Shown here one piece after another: positions 27,535 to 36,300 of a stretch of 64,000 bases of DNA. The stretch is from Streptomyces noursei ATCC 11455 (GTDB lineage Bacteria > Actinomycetota > Actinomycetes > Streptomycetales > Streptomycetaceae), in NCBI RefSeq assembly GCF_001704275.1, contig NZ_CP011533.1, positions 8,060,001 through 8,124,000 of the forward strand, in the 5' to 3' direction. Both the position numbers and the translations under genes were made by a program. Positions within the stretch are counted from its first letter, which is position 1; the number at the start of each line of letters is the position of its first letter. The notes under the pieces were generated by a model. The model was given only the letters and a program-made list of their open reading frames with translations, was not told the origin of the DNA and searched no databases.

Positions 27535-28288
27535 GGGGGCGGGGAGTGAGGGGGAGCAGCGCCGCCGCGACCTTGTAGGGAACCCCGGGCACGCAACGCC
27601 CGCTGCCGGCCGCGACGGCCTTGAGGCCGGCGGCGGCGACCTGCTCCGCCGCCAGCCAGCAGAACCCCGGCACCCAGGCGGCGGTGAGGCCGTTCGAGGC
27701 GAAGTAGTCGGTTCTGGTCAAGCCGGGCAGCAGCGCGGAGACGTGGATGCCCGCGCCGCGGTTCTCGATGGCCAGGGCCTCCGAGAAGTGGGTGAGGAAC
27801 GCCTTGGTCGCGGAGTAGGTGGCCAGCGACGGCGAGGGCAACTCGCCCGTGAGGGACGAGACGTTGAGGATTCCGCCGTGCCCGTCCGCCCGCATCCGCG
27901 ACAGCACGCACCGGGTGAGCCGCACCGCTGCCTGGCTGTTCAGCCGTACCGTGGCCTCCTCGTGGTCCACCGGGAGGTTGGCGAAGACGCCCGCCGCCCC
28001 GGAACCGGCGTTGTTGACCAGGAGTTCGACCGGCCGGGCCGCGTCGGTCAGACGGGCCTCCACCCGCGTCAGCTGTGCGGCGTCGGTGAGGTCCGCCGGC
28101 AGGACCTCCACCTCGACGCCGTGCGCGCGGCGCAGTTCCTCGGCGAGGTCGCGCAGCAGCGGCTCCCGGCGGGCGACGAGCACCAGGGTGACGCCCCGGG
28201 CCGCCAACTGCCGGGCCATGGCCGTTCCGATGCCGCTGGAGGCGCCGGTGATCAGCGCGGATCGGTAGGGATAGGGCCGGTCAGCCAC
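27497..28288 (-). CDS. Short-chain dehydrogenase/reductase
   Basis: The 263-residue SDR has TGASSGIG, NNAGSGAAG, Ser in LNVSSLTGE and the active-site YSATK, with extra C-terminal residues containing VPGVPYKVAAALLP as in the DltE/YqjQ-like oxidoreductases. Substrate unknown. The start is GTG at 28288 after AGGGGAG; an upstream ATG at 28384 would give an untypical leader. It converges with the ATP-grasp gene. Confidence 0.88.
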   Translation of the reverse strand: MADRPYPYRSALITGASSGIGTAMARQLAARGVTLVLVARREPLLRDLAEELRRAHGVEVEVLPADLTDAAQLTRVEARLTDAARPVELLVNNAGSGAAGVFANLPVDHEEATVRLNSQAAVRLTRCVLSRMRADGHGGILNVSSLTGELPSPSLATYSATKAFLTHFSEALAIENRGAGIHVSALLPGLTRTDYFASNGLTAAWVPGFCWLAAEQVAAAGLKAVAAGSGRCVPGVPYKVAAALLPLTPRPLKRALGRYLWHR

Positions 28289-28550
28289 AGGCGAGCTCCC
28301 CTGTCGGCGGGTGCGCGGGCCCCAACGACGCGGCCGAAGAGCGTCCGTTGGGAAAGTGGCGCATGTCGAGCAAAAACCGTACAACGCCCGAAGTCCGGCA
28401 TGACAGGGCGCACGGGATCACGGGATGCGGGCGGGCGTACGCCTCCGACTGGTGCCGGCCACGCCTGGGAGGAGCGGCTGGCACCAGTGGCCCGGGTGCG
28501 AGCGGATTCCCGCTACGGAACTTTCACGCTCGCCCGACCTGGGGCGGTGA

Positions 28551-28584
28551 CCAGGACGGACGGTCGACCAAATGGCCGTCCTGG
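28551..28584. terminator. Hairpin downstream of the small secreted peptide gene
   Basis: CCAGGACGG (28551-28559) and CCGTCCTGG (28576-28584) pair perfectly across 16 bases, 20 bp after the stop of the leftward small gene. The rest of 28289-28550 shows no gene. Confidence 0.55.
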
Positions 28585-28603
28585 CAATCGATCTGTCGCC
28601 CCG

Positions 28604-28720
28604 TCATTCGATGTGGTCGATGGCGAACGCGTCGCCGGTCGGCACGGCCAGGGTGAGGGTGGCGGCTGCGGCGAACGCCACGCCCACGGAACGCGCGGCC
28701 TTCTTCGTTTTCGAGATCAC
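28604..28720 (-). CDS. Tiny secreted peptide precursor (38 residues)
   Basis: A GTG at 28720, preceded by AAGGGGGA, opens a frame encoding a classical signal peptide: basic ISKTKKAARS, hydrophobic VGVAFAAAATLTLAV, and a likely cleavage after DAFA, leaving about five residues (IDHIE). A hairpin follows the stop. The complete signal, good ribosome binding site and terminator suggest expression. The short mature part is odd, so it may be a truncated gene or a signalling peptide. It lies between an SDR and GPP34 on the same strand. Confidence 0.5.
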   Translation of the reverse strand: MISKTKKAARSVGVAFAAAATLTLAVPTGDAFAIDHIE

Positions 28721-28796
28721 AGGTCCCCCTTGATTCGCATGTGGAATCGGGGGCACTTCACGACCACCGTCGGTGGTGCCGTGCTGAACAGGCGTC

Positions 28797-28824
28797 CCGA
28801 CGACCGCTGGAGAGCGGTCGTCGG
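28797..28824. terminator. Perfect 12-bp hairpin after GPP34, with a second dyad at 28852-28872
   Basis: CCGACGACCGCT (28797-28808) pairs exactly with 28813-28824 across GGAG. A second dyad, TTGACCGC (28852-28859) with GCGGTCAA (28865-28872), lies closer to the GPP34 stop. The first is a likely terminator for the leftward GPP34 gene. The second, with its TTGAC arms, could instead be an operator. No gene was seen in 28721-29008. Confidence 0.6.
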
Positions 28825-29008
28825 ATCGCTTCGCCCCCGTACTCGGAGCCGTTGACCGCTCATCGCGGTCAAGCGCTCACGGACAGCTAACCCTGAACGG
28901 ATAGACGACCACTAAACGGTGGATGCGGAAGAGTTCGGCCATCCTGACGGAAATGGCACGAGAGGCGCGGCGCTCCGCCGGCCTGCCGGCGGCCTTCCGC
29001 GGCCCGCG

Positions 29009-29623
29009 TCAGTCGCCGCGCCAGATGTTGTCGAAGGCGGCCTGCTCGATCGCGCGCCGTTGCCGCATGGCCTCCAGGTGCATCAGCGCGCCGTGGACGG
29101 CGGCCAGCACGGTGTCCACGGCGTCGTCGCCGACACCCGGGGGGTCCGCGGCCTCCGTCCGGTCCTCGCCGCGGAGCCCGAGGGCCGCCGTGAGGGCGGT
29201 CAGGACGGGCTCGTCGGAGGCCCGGCGGTGTGCCGCGGTGCGTCGCTGCGGCGAATCGGCCAGCACGATCTGGCCGGCCCGCAGGGGGATCCCGCGGCGG
29301 CGCTGCCGACTGAGCAGCCCTTCCGCTTCCAGGGTCGCCAGATAGGTCGCGGACAGGCCGCGGCCGCGGCGCCACAGCCAGTCCTCGACCGGCTCGTAGG
29401 GCGTCTCGCGGACCAGGTCCGCCGCGGCCCGGTCCAGCAGGGGATCGTCCGTGGTGGGGCGGAAGCCCGGCACGATGCGATCGTCGTCCAGGGTGAGGGC
29501 CTGGGCAGCGAGCAGGTCGATCACCTCGGCCCCGGCGAGCGCCAGTGACAGGTCGCCCTGTTCCACGGGGTGGCCGGGCGCCACGTCCACGGCGGTGATC
29601 ATCAGGTCCCGTGCGGTGCTCAT
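29009..29623 (-). CDS. GPP34 (GOLPH3-like) family protein
   Basis: The 204-residue helical protein matches the GPP34 family: LSLALAGAEVIDLLAAQALTL near the N-terminus, DPLLDRAAADLV, EDWLWRRGRGL and a central basic LSRQRRRGIPL loop. Eukaryotic GOLPH3 binds phosphoinositides on Golgi membranes; the many Streptomyces paralogues have no settled role. It is flanked by hairpins downstream and the amidohydrolase terminator upstream, so it is probably monocistronic. Confidence 0.85.
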   Translation of the reverse strand: MSTARDLMITAVDVAPGHPVEQGDLSLALAGAEVIDLLAAQALTLDDDRIVPGFRPTTDDPLLDRAAADLVRETPYEPVEDWLWRRGRGLSATYLATLEAEGLLSRQRRRGIPLRAGQIVLADSPQRRTAAHRRASDEPVLTALTAALGLRGEDRTEAADPPGVGDDAVDTVLAAVHGALMHLEAMRQRRAIEQAAFDNIWRGD

Positions 29624-29837
29624 CGCTCAGGTTCGCCTCGATCCGGAGGGTCGAAGGGGTCGTTCCGCACGTCACACCCGGCGGTCCCGGGGCCCGCCGC
29701 CGGCGGTGACCTGGAGATGTCGGAGATGTCGCGTCGTCCTCGGCCGGCGCACGCCGGCGTCCGGGCCCCCGTCCTCCTCCTCCAGCAGACCAGCTCCGGC
29801 CCGATCGTGCGCGCCGAAGGGCCGGCGGAAGGGGCGC

Positions 29838-29866
29838 GGGGGCCGGGTCGACGACCACCGGCCCCC
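29838..29866. terminator. Terminator of the amidohydrolase operon
   Basis: GGGGGCCGG (29838-29846) pairs with CCGGCCCCC (29858-29866) across 11 bases, 36 bp after the stop of the leftward amidohydrolase gene. Confidence 0.7.
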
Positions 29867-29901
29867 TTCCGCCCGCGCCGCGGTTTCGGGTGCGGCCCGG
29901 G

Positions 29902-31539
29902 TCAGTCGGCCGCGTACACCCGTGCCCCGCCGACGTACGTCTGGAGGACGGTGGCCCGGCCGATCTCCTGGGGCGGGGCGGTGAAGATGTCCCGGTCGAG
30001 GACGACCAGGTCGGCGAGGTGGCCGACCTGGAGCGTGCCGGCGTCGTCGAGGCCGTTGACGTGCGCCGAGCCCGCGGTGTAGGCGGCGACGGCGGTCGTG
30101 AGGTCGAGGCGCTGCTCGGGGAGGAAGACCCGGTCGTCGGTGGCGTCGGGCTCCTGGCGGTTGACGGCGACATGGAGGCCGGCGAGCGGGTCGGGGCTGC
30201 TGACGGGCCAGTCGCTGCCGGCCGCGAGGGTGGCGCCGGCCCGCAGCAGGGCGCCGAACGGGTACTGCCAGCCGGCGCGTTCGGGACCGAGGAAGGGGAT
30301 GGTCAGCTCGTCCATCTGGGGTTCGTGGGCGGCCCAGAGCGGCTGGATGTTGGCGATGGCGCCCAGTCGGGCGAAGCGGTCGAGGTCGTCGGGGTGGACG
30401 ACCTGGAGGTGGGCGAGGTGGTGCCGGGCGGTGCGGCGGCCGTTGGCCGCGCGGGCCGCCTCGATGGCGTCGAGGGCCTCGCGGACGGCGCGGTCGCCGA
30501 GGGCGTGGAAGTGGACCTGGAAGTCCAGTGCGTCGAGTGCGGTGACGTACTGGCGCAGCGCCGTGGGGTCGACGAAGCTCAGGCCGGTTTTGGTGGTCGC
30601 ACAGCCGCAGGCGTCGAGGTAGGGGCTGGTCATGGCGGCGGTGAAGTTCTCGGCGATGCCGTCCTGCATGATCTTGACCGCGCCGGCCCGGAACCTTCCG
30701 TGGGCCAACTCGGCCCGCCGCGCGATGAGTTCGGGGATCTGCTCGGCGTCGCGGGCGCGGTCCCACCAGAGCGCGCCGGTGACACGCGCGGTCAGGCTGC
30801 CCTCGCGGGCGGCGGTCAGATAGGCGTCCGACGGGTCGGCCTGCCCGTGGAAGGCGCCGAGCAGGGCGTCCTGCCAGCCGGTGATGCCGAGGGAGTGCAG
30901 CAGTTCCTGGGCGCGCAGCAGGCCGGCCAGGCGGTCAGCGGCGGTCCGCTGCGGCAGGAGCGCGGCGAACAGGCCGGTGGCGCCCTCCTGGAGGACACCG
31001 CTCGGCGTGCCGTCGCTCTCGCGCTCGATCCGGCCGTCGGACGGGTCGGGGGTGTCCTTGGTGATACCGGCCAGTTCGAGCGCGCGGGTGTTGACCCAGG
31101 CGCCGTGGTGGTCGCGGTTGGGGAGGTAGACCGGGCGGTCCGGTACCACGGAGTCGAGGAGTTGGCGGGTCGGCAGGCCGCCGGCGAAGCTCTCCAGCGA
31201 CCAGCCGCCGCCGGTGATCCAGGTCCGCTCGGGGTGGGCGTCGGCGAACTCGCGGATCCGCCGCAGGGAGGCTTCGGCGTCGTTCGTTCCGGTGAGGTCG
31301 CACTCGGCGAGCTCCAGGCCGCCGAAGACGGCGTGGACGTGTGCGTCCTGGAAGCCGGGCAGCAGCAACTTGCCGCTGAGGTCGACCACTTCGGTTCCGG
31401 GGCCGATCAGCTCCCGGACCTCGTCGTGGCCGACGGCGGTGATCCGCTCGCCGGTGACGGCCAGGCTGCTGGCCCGGGTACGGGCGGCGTCCCCGGTGTG
31501 CACGGGGCCGTGGGTGAAGACCAGGTCGGCCTTGGGCAT
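29902..31539 (-). CDS. YtcJ-like amidohydrolase (amidohydrolase family 3)
   Basis: The 545-residue enzyme has the metal-binding LLPGFQDAHVHAVFG, a central FHALGDRAVREALDAIE with metal His, HHLAHLQVVHPDD, and the C-terminal Asp in LAAGSDWPVSSPDPL. This is the YtcJ/NfdA type that hydrolyses N-substituted amides. The start is ATG at 31539. It lies 99 bp downstream of the amino-acid permease on the same strand, so uptake followed by hydrolysis of an amide or N-acyl compound is likely (inference). Confidence 0.9.
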   Translation of the reverse strand: MPKADLVFTHGPVHTGDAARTRASSLAVTGERITAVGHDEVRELIGPGTEVVDLSGKLLLPGFQDAHVHAVFGGLELAECDLTGTNDAEASLRRIREFADAHPERTWITGGGWSLESFAGGLPTRQLLDSVVPDRPVYLPNRDHHGAWVNTRALELAGITKDTPDPSDGRIERESDGTPSGVLQEGATGLFAALLPQRTAADRLAGLLRAQELLHSLGITGWQDALLGAFHGQADPSDAYLTAAREGSLTARVTGALWWDRARDAEQIPELIARRAELAHGRFRAGAVKIMQDGIAENFTAAMTSPYLDACGCATTKTGLSFVDPTALRQYVTALDALDFQVHFHALGDRAVREALDAIEAARAANGRRTARHHLAHLQVVHPDDLDRFARLGAIANIQPLWAAHEPQMDELTIPFLGPERAGWQYPFGALLRAGATLAAGSDWPVSSPDPLAGLHVAVNRQEPDATDDRVFLPEQRLDLTTAVAAYTAGSAHVNGLDDAGTLQVGHLADLVVLDRDIFTAPPQEIGRATVLQTYVGGARVYAAD

Positions 31540-31638
31540 GGAGGGTACTCCAGTCGGGTCGGCGGACCGGGTGCGGTCCGCGGCGGTACGGCGGTACGGC
31601 GATACAAGCAGTACAGGGGGAGGCGGATCGGGGGGCGG

Positions 31639-33147
31639 TTATTCGGTCGGTGCCGGCGCCCCCTGGTCCGGCCGCCCGGTGAAGTACGGGGCGCGCCGGT
31701 GCCAGCGGGACCAGGCGGCGGCCAGCAGGCCCGAGACGAGCATCAACGCGACCACCGCGAGCTCGAACCAGCCGTTGTCGGCGGCGAGTTCGAAGTGGTC
31801 CGTCGACCGGTAGAAGTCCCAGGAGAGGTATCCGCCGACGGCGAGCAGGACGAGCGCGCCGAGCAGTGGTGCCACGACGACGCGCAGCGCCTCGGCGGGC
31901 GCGGTGCGCAGCAGCGCGCGGAAGTGCACCGCGGCGGCGAGCGCGGTGAGGGCGTAGTAGAGCGCGACGACGATGCCGATGGCGTTGACCGCGGCGGAGA
32001 TCAGCGCGCCGACGGTCGGGATGACCAGCGACAGCACCGCGAGGACGCTCGCGATCGCGGTGATCAGCAGGGTGCCGGCGGCGGGCGTCCGGTAGCGGGG
32101 GTGGAGCCGGGTCCACACCCGGCCGAGCGTGCCGTCGCGGCCCATCGCGTACATCCCGCGCGCCGTGGGGATGACCGCGGCCTGGAGCGACGCCGCTGCC
32201 GAGAAGGTCAGGGCGATCAACGGCAGTGCGGCGAGCGGCTGATGGGCCAGTTTGGCGCCGAAGTAGGTGAGCCCGTGCGCGCCGTTGTCGGCCAACTCGC
32301 CCAACGGGAGCACCCGTTGGAAGGCGGTGCCGGCGAAGACGAAGAGCAGCATCATGATCGCCAGGGCCAGGAAGCCGCCGCGGGAGGCGTCCCGCGCGGT
32401 GCGGACCTCCTCGCCGACGCTGAAGACCGATTCGAAGCCCCAGTAGCAGAACACCGCCAGCACCATGCCCTGGGCGAGCGCCTCCAGCGAGGGGAGGGCG
32501 AACGGGTCGAACCACTCCATCGAGAACGGCTGGTCGCCGGCTATCAGGCCGTAGCCGCAGAAGCCGAGCAGCACCGCGTACTCGAAGACCAGCAGATACC
32601 GCTGGAGCCGGGCGGCGAGGTCGAGGCCCCGGACGGCGACCAGGGCGGCGGCGATCAGGACGACCAGGCCGATCAGGGTCGACTGGAGCGTGGAGTCCGG
32701 GTCGAGCGCGAGGCCGCCGACGCGGTGGACGGCGGCCTCGCCGAGGAGCTGGAGCACGGCCGAGCCGGTGACGGCGGTGGTGTAGGCCATGAAGACGACG
32801 GTGCCGACGACGTTGACCCAGCCGGTCAGGAAGCCCAACCAGGGGTTGAGGATGCGCCCCACCCAGCGGTAGCTGCTGCCGGCGTCGGGTTCGACGCGGT
32901 TGAGGCGCCCGTACGCGCCGGCGATGGCGAGCACCGGCAGGAAGGCCACCAGCATGATCGCCGGCAGGTGCAGACCGACGACCCCGGCCATCAGGCCCAG
33001 ACCGATGCCGATGCTGCTGGTGGCCGCGGTGCTCGACGCGGCGATCACCACGGCGCCACCGACCCCGAGCGACCGTTCCATGGCGGCCGGACGGTCGCCG
33101 CTTTCCGTTCCCCGGCCCGTGCTCGTGCCCTTGACCTTGGCTGTCAA
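31639..33147 (-). CDS. APC-superfamily amino-acid/amine permease
   Basis: The product has 502 residues with about 12-14 hydrophobic helices. It begins the transmembrane core with MERSLGVGGAVVIAASST and includes the APC-type AGSSYRWVGRILNPWLGFL and FCYWGFESVFSVGEEV. It should carry an amino acid or amine into the cell. The given start is TTG at 33147; an alternative is ATG at 33081. The downstream amidohydrolase and divergent TetR gene suggest a small catabolic operon under TetR control. Confidence 0.87.
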   Translation of the reverse strand: MTAKVKGTSTGRGTESGDRPAAMERSLGVGGAVVIAASSTAATSSIGIGLGLMAGVVGLHLPAIMLVAFLPVLAIAGAYGRLNRVEPDAGSSYRWVGRILNPWLGFLTGWVNVVGTVVFMAYTTAVTGSAVLQLLGEAAVHRVGGLALDPDSTLQSTLIGLVVLIAAALVAVRGLDLAARLQRYLLVFEYAVLLGFCGYGLIAGDQPFSMEWFDPFALPSLEALAQGMVLAVFCYWGFESVFSVGEEVRTARDASRGGFLALAIMMLLFVFAGTAFQRVLPLGELADNGAHGLTYFGAKLAHQPLAALPLIALTFSAAASLQAAVIPTARGMYAMGRDGTLGRVWTRLHPRYRTPAAGTLLITAIASVLAVLSLVIPTVGALISAAVNAIGIVVALYYALTALAAAVHFRALLRTAPAEALRVVVAPLLGALVLLAVGGYLSWDFYRSTDHFELAADNGWFELAVVALMLVSGLLAAAWSRWHRRAPYFTGRPDQGAPAPTE

Positions 33148-33229
33148 TGGATCACCGCCGTACTCGTGTGGAATCCGACCGGATGGCCGGTTGGCTGGAC
33201 ATGAAAGCCCTCGCGCACTTCACACGTCA

Positions 33230-33242
33230 ATGACGTTGTCAT
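33230..33242. promoter_or_regulatory. ATGAC-GTT-GTCAT dyad between permease and TetR gene
   Basis: This 13-bp perfect dyad lies 14 bp before the TetR start and 83 bp before the divergent permease. Its position suits autoregulation by the TetR protein. The arms are only 5 bp, so it remains a candidate. Confidence 0.5.
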
Positions 33243-33255
33243 AAGGTGCGGGGCC

Positions 33256-33972
33256 ATGGCCGAACGAGTGGTTCCCGAGCCGCAGCGGCGACGCCGGAGG
33301 CCGACCAGGCAGGGCGTCGTCCTCTCCCGACAGCTGATCGTCGACACCGCGCTGCGGCTGGTCGCCCAGCACGGCGCCGAGGCGCTGACGGTGCGGCGGC
33401 TGGGCGCCGCGCTCGGCGCCGACCCCAGCGCGATCTACCGCTACTTCCGCAACACCGACGACCTGCTCCTCGCCCTCGCCGACGAGCTGATCGGGCGCGC
33501 CCAGCACGGCTGGCGGCCCACCGGCGACTGGCGCGCCGACCTGCGCGAGATCGGCCTGCGCATCCACCGCGCCTACCAGGCACACCCCCAGGCGGCGCTG
33601 CTGGCCGCGCACCGCACCACCGGGCGCACCCACGAGACCCGCGCCGTCGAGGCGATCCTCGGAGTGCTCCGCCGCGCGGGCTTCCCGGACCCCGAAGCGG
33701 TCCGCGTCTACCACGCCTTCGTCGACCAGAGCCTGGGCTTCGCGGCCCTGGACGCGGCGGCCCTGGCCCTGCCCGCCGCCGCACAGGCCGCCGACCGCGA
33801 GGTCTGGCAGGCCGACTACGGACGGCTGCCGGCGGACACCCACCCGCACATCGCCGCGACCGCCTCCCGGCTCGCCGCCGAGATGCGCCGCAGCGGCTAT
33901 CCGTACGCGTTGGAACTGCTGTTGGAGGCCGTCGCGGCCCGCCTGCCGGGGCCGGCCGGGCAGGCGGACTGA
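33256..33972 (+). CDS. TetR-family transcriptional regulator
   Basis: The 238-residue repressor has the HTH at residues about 20-66 (LSRQLIVDTALRLVAQHGAE, then RRLGAALGADPSAIYRYFRN) and a helical ligand-binding C-terminus with a TetR_C-like HRAYQAHPQAALL. It diverges from the permease/amidohydrolase operon and overlaps its probable operator region, so it likely represses that operon and itself until an amine-type ligand binds (inference). Confidence 0.9.
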   Translation: MAERVVPEPQRRRRRPTRQGVVLSRQLIVDTALRLVAQHGAEALTVRRLGAALGADPSAIYRYFRNTDDLLLALADELIGRAQHGWRPTGDWRADLREIGLRIHRAYQAHPQAALLAAHRTTGRTHETRAVEAILGVLRRAGFPDPEAVRVYHAFVDQSLGFAALDAAALALPAAAQAADREVWQADYGRLPADTHPHIAATASRLAAEMRRSGYPYALELLLEAVAARLPGPAGQAD

Positions 33973-34111
33973 GCGGGCCCCGGCGGCCTCGGTCCGCGGA
34001 CGTGCGGTGCCGCCGGGCGCGCCCGGTCTCGGCGCGCGGCCCCGGTGCCTTGGGGCTCTACTGGGAGGGAAGAACACCAGGCAGCCGACCGACACAGCGC
34101 GTGGAGGCATC

Positions 34112-35236
34112 GTGGACCTGGCCTTCCTGAATGCGGTGTACGCGAGTGGGGGACCGTACGCCTGCGCCTATCTCGACACATCACGCGACGCCGACGAGCC
34201 GGAGCAGGCGCTGGCGCTCCGCAGGCGGCAGGTCTGCCAGACGCTCGTGGAACAGGGCGCCGACGGCGCCACGGTGGACGCCCTGGCGGCCGTCGCGGGC
34301 GATGACCGGGAGATCGCCGGCCGACACGGCCAGGCGATCGTCGCCAGCCGCGGGCGGGTGGTGCTGACCGTGGAGCTTCCCGAGCCGCCGGCGCACGACG
34401 AGGCCGAGTTCACCCCGCTGCCCGACCTGATGCCGCTGGCTCTCCAGCACGCCCCGGACATCTGCTACGTCGCCGCCACCGTGCACAGCACGCCGCGCCC
34501 GCGACCGGAGCCCCCGGACGGATGGGAAGTGGCCTTCCAGGCCGGGACGTGGCCGAGCAGTGCCGTCGCGCCGGGCGTCTGCCACCTGATGAGCGGCCCC
34601 GCCGCGGGCTGGACCGACGGGGCCGGGCTGGCCGCCGCCCGCATCGCCGAACTGGCATGCCGCACCGATGCCGAGACGATCGTGCTGGGCGGGATCACCC
34701 GGGCCCGCAACGCGCTCGCCGACCACCTCGCAGAACGCTGGCGCAAACGCCTCGTGACCAGCGGCGGCGACGGCTACCCGGCGCCGCCCGGCCGGGCCCT
34801 GATGGAACGGGAGCTCACCGAGGCGTTCCAGGGACAGCTCCGGATCGCCGACCGGGCCCGGCTCGACCTGTTCCGGGCCCGCCGGACCAGCCGGCACGGC
34901 GCCGTCGAGGGCCTGTGCAGCGTGGTGGCCGCGTTGCGCCGTTCCCAGGTCAGCTCGCTGCTGCTCAGCGTCCCCCTGGATCTCGCGATGCGCCTCCATG
35001 TGGACGCCGGCGGGGCGCCGCTCGACCCGTGCGACGCGGCACTGGCCCCGTACGGCGCGCTCGGCTTCCGTACCGGCCCCGCGCCCGCCGCCGTGATCCG
35101 CGCCGCGGTGCGCACCGGCGCGGGACTGGTCGTGGTGCCGGAGCAGCAACTGTCGCTGGCCGACGGGTTGGGCGCGCTGCTGCGGTACGCCGGTCCGGAG
35201 CGCACCCCCTACTTCGCCCGCCTGCTCCGGCTCTGA
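34112..35236 (+). CDS. Vms1/baeRF-family protein (eRF1-like peptidyl-tRNA hydrolase fold)
   Basis: The 374-residue protein matches the bacterial release-factor-like (baeRF/Vms1) family: a leading PYACAYLDTSRDADEP, the long HLMSGPAAGWTDGAG/ELTEAFQ region and a third domain with a conserved ending GLVVVPEQQLSLADGLGALLRY. Relatives act on stalled ribosomes or tRNA; the bacterial forms are mostly uncharacterised. The start is GTG at 34112 after GGAGG. It precedes a membrane-protein gene by 224 bp, in which no gene was seen. Confidence 0.82.
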   Translation: MDLAFLNAVYASGGPYACAYLDTSRDADEPEQALALRRRQVCQTLVEQGADGATVDALAAVAGDDREIAGRHGQAIVASRGRVVLTVELPEPPAHDEAEFTPLPDLMPLALQHAPDICYVAATVHSTPRPRPEPPDGWEVAFQAGTWPSSAVAPGVCHLMSGPAAGWTDGAGLAAARIAELACRTDAETIVLGGITRARNALADHLAERWRKRLVTSGGDGYPAPPGRALMERELTEAFQGQLRIADRARLDLFRARRTSRHGAVEGLCSVVAALRRSQVSSLLLSVPLDLAMRLHVDAGGAPLDPCDAALAPYGALGFRTGPAPAAVIRAAVRTGAGLVVVPEQQLSLADGLGALLRYAGPERTPYFARLLRL

Positions 35237-35460
35237 GCGGCGGCCCCGGGGCCCGGGGAGCCGCCCGATACGCCGTCCCGCGGCCCGGTAACGCGGACCG
35301 CCGCCCGCTCACCCGTCTGGCCCGGACGACGCGGTGCGCCGCCTCGCCGGGTCGTAGAACTGACAGTCAGGCGCGGTGCGCACGGCGGGTCGGCCGGCCG
35401 GTCCGCGCAGGCCGCGCGGCCGGGGCCCGCGGAGCCGGTGACGAGCGGCGGGAGAGCGTG

Positions 35461-36165
35461 ATGCGAACGACCGACGGGGCAACGGCCCGCATGCTGCGGA
35501 CACCGAAGGTCGCCGCGGTGGCCGGGATCGTCGCGGCGCTGCTGTTGGGCGCGGCCGTGCTGCTCGTCCACCTGGCGGTGCCCGAGCACCCCCAGGACGC
35601 CGCCGACTGGGTCGAGCACACCTCCCAGCGGGACTTCCTGCACGGCGCGCTGGCCCTGCTGCCGTTCGCCGGGATCTTCTTCCTGTGGTTCATGGGCGCG
35701 GTCCGGGACTACGTGGGGGAGGCCGAGGACCGGTTCTTCGCCACCCTCTTCCTCGGCAGCGGATTCCTCTTCGTGGCCATGCTGTTCGTCCTGGCGGCGA
35801 CGACCGGGAGCCTGCTGGCCGTGACGGACGTGTCCGCCTCGGCCTCGGCGGGGGAGCGGGCACTGTGGCAGTACGGACGCCACCTCGTGCTGGAGCTGCT
35901 GACCGGCTACGCGACGCGGATGGCCGCCGTGTTCGTGGTGTCGACGACGACGATCGGGCACCGGCTGGGCATCTTTCCGCGCTGGCTGGCGTGGCTGGGC
36001 TATCTGGTCGCACTGGTGCTGCTCTTCGCGGTCGGCGGCACCAGCCACCTCGAACTCGTCTTCCCGCTGTGGATGCTGGCCGTCAGCGGCCACATCCTCG
36101 TGGTCACCCTGCGTCGCCGCCGGGCGGGCGGCCGGCCGGACCGGGGCGCGGCGACGACCCCCTGA
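35461..36165 (+). CDS. Hypothetical multi-pass membrane protein
   Basis: The 234-residue protein has about six hydrophobic segments (VAAVAGIVAALLLGAAVLLV, FLHGALALLPFAGIFFLWFM, FLFVAMLFVLAATT, LAWLGYLVALVLLFAVGG, VFPLWMLAVSGHILVV) and short basic ends. The ATG follows GGGAGAGCG. Function not recognised. It sits between the baeRF protein and a GH15 enzyme, all rightward. Confidence 0.78.
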   Translation: MRTTDGATARMLRTPKVAAVAGIVAALLLGAAVLLVHLAVPEHPQDAADWVEHTSQRDFLHGALALLPFAGIFFLWFMGAVRDYVGEAEDRFFATLFLGSGFLFVAMLFVLAATTGSLLAVTDVSASASAGERALWQYGRHLVLELLTGYATRMAAVFVVSTTTIGHRLGIFPRWLAWLGYLVALVLLFAVGGTSHLELVFPLWMLAVSGHILVVTLRRRRAGGRPDRGAATTP

Positions 36166-36300
36166 AACCCGCCCCGGGCCGGGCCGGCGCCTCCGTGGCC
36201 CCGCACCGCGTCCGCCCCTGCCGCCGCCGCGGCCTGCGCCGTCGCGCGTCCGTCGGCGCGGGCGGACAGTGGAGGTACCTGTCCAGGAAGCGGGAAGATC

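Noticed and set aside
29890..33204. 1104-residue plus-strand frame over the amidohydrolase and permease
   Set aside because: Shadow; composition is Gly/Val/Asp-rich without family features, and the opposite strand codes recognisable proteins.
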